Positions 6,582 to 6,801 of a stretch of DNA of 6,801 nucleotides are shown one piece after another; positions within the stretch are counted from its first letter, which is position 1; every line of letters begins with the position of its first letter. The stretch covers positions 1-6,801 of the forward strand of contig JASHZC010000165.1 in the NCBI GenBank assembly GCA_030042755.1, written 5' to 3'. The position numbers and the translations under genes were made by a program. The notes under the pieces are model-generated. The model was not told the DNA's origin. It saw only the letters and a list, made by a program, of their open reading frames with translations, and did not search any database. This DNA comes from Vulcanimicrobiota bacterium. Lineage in GTDB: Bacteria > Eremiobacterota > Eremiobacteria > Baltobacterales > Baltobacteraceae.

Positions 6582-6608
6582 CCTATTTCTTAAATGAAGG
6601 CCGGCGCC

Positions 6609-6613
6609 GGAGG
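6609..6613 (+). promoter_or_regulatory. Shine-Dalgarno for the 2H phosphoesterase-like gene
   Basis: GGAGG lies six bases before the GTG at 6620, supporting that non-ATG start. The ATG at 6594 is in another frame and meets a stop after nine codons. Confidence 0.75.
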
Positions 6614-6619
6614 TCACCC

Positions 6620-6801
6620 GTGAGCGACACCACCGCAATCGATATTCTGCTCGAGCCCGATGCCGCGATGTTGCAACACGCGCAGGCGGCAAATGCGCGC
6701 CTTCTCAAAGCTTTCCCGAAAGGTTACGCCCTGGACGCCGCGCATCAGCCCCACATCTCGTGCCTGCAACGGTACGTGAGGACCGATGCGCTCGAAAACG
6801 T
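6620..6801 (+). CDS. 2'-5' RNA ligase / 2H phosphoesterase-like protein, 5' portion (partial)
   Basis: A GTG start with a good GGAGG opens a frame that runs off the right edge after 60 complete codons. The N-terminal strand (AIDILLEPD, 6-14) is followed by a helix (about 15-32) and then the PHISCLQRYV segment (44-53). There His45-Ile46-Ser47 fits the first H-x-(S/T) motif of the 2H phosphoesterase superfamily, which includes 2'-5' RNA ligases and cyclic phosphodiesterases. The second H-x-(S/T) motif would lie beyond the window, so activity cannot be confirmed. Such proteins are cytoplasmic, about 180-230 residues, and often of unknown physiological substrate. It is divergent from the phosphoesterase operon. 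Confidence 0.68.
   Translation, partial: MSDTTAIDILLEPDAAMLQHAQAANARLLKAFPKGYALDAAHQPHISCLQRYVRTDALEN

Noticed and set aside
5542..6597. A 351-codon open frame on the + strand opposite the phosphoesterase gene
   Set aside because: The opposite strand encodes all the phosphoesterase family motifs in order. The antisense frame yields an Arg-rich product without recognisable domains, as expected from a GC-rich gene's shadow.

Overview
This 6.8-kb window comes from a GC-rich bacterial chromosome and holds six protein-coding genes, two of them cut by the window edges, plus one broken gene remnant. I recognise no tRNA, rRNA, CRISPR array or insertion sequence. The style of the proteins recalls the candidate phylum Eremiobacterota/Vulcanimicrobiota (WPS-2): a secreted propeller-type protein, and a lipoprotein sedolisin with a long Pro-Ser-Thr linker. 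That placement rests on remembered protein style, not a search, so it is only moderately likely.

Layout from left to right: (1) the 3' end of a beta-propeller-like protein on the + strand, ending at 626; (2) a DUF849/BKACE beta-keto acid cleavage enzyme on the - strand (638-1756), converging on gene 1 with an 11-bp gap; (3) a 299-bp intergenic stretch containing a 30-codon stub whose first 20 codons look like the N-terminus of a glyoxalase/bleomycin-resistance-fold protein; (4) a lipoprotein S53 serine-carboxyl peptidase on the + strand (2056-3873) with pro-domain, linker and catalytic domain; (5) a hairpin in the 55-bp convergent gap; (6) a two-gene - strand operon: a Tat-exported phospholipase C/acid phosphatase-type phosphoesterase (4849-6513), then a HAD-superfamily phosphatase (3929-4852) whose start codon overlaps the upstream stop codon as ATGA; (7) a divergent + strand gene at the right edge (from 6620) for a 2'-5' RNA ligase/2H phosphoesterase-like protein.

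The clearest functional unit is the translationally coupled phosphoesterase-HAD pair, which could remove phosphate in two steps from a phosphodiester or phosphomonoester substrate. The peptidase appears complete in its catalytic residues but has lost the usual calcium-ligand pattern near its C-terminus and carries two cysteines there instead. I see no convincing wholly new multi-gene system. The points most worth a second look are the coupled phosphatase pair, the altered calcium site, the glyoxalase stub, and an inverted repeat in the divergent promoter region near 6561-6577.
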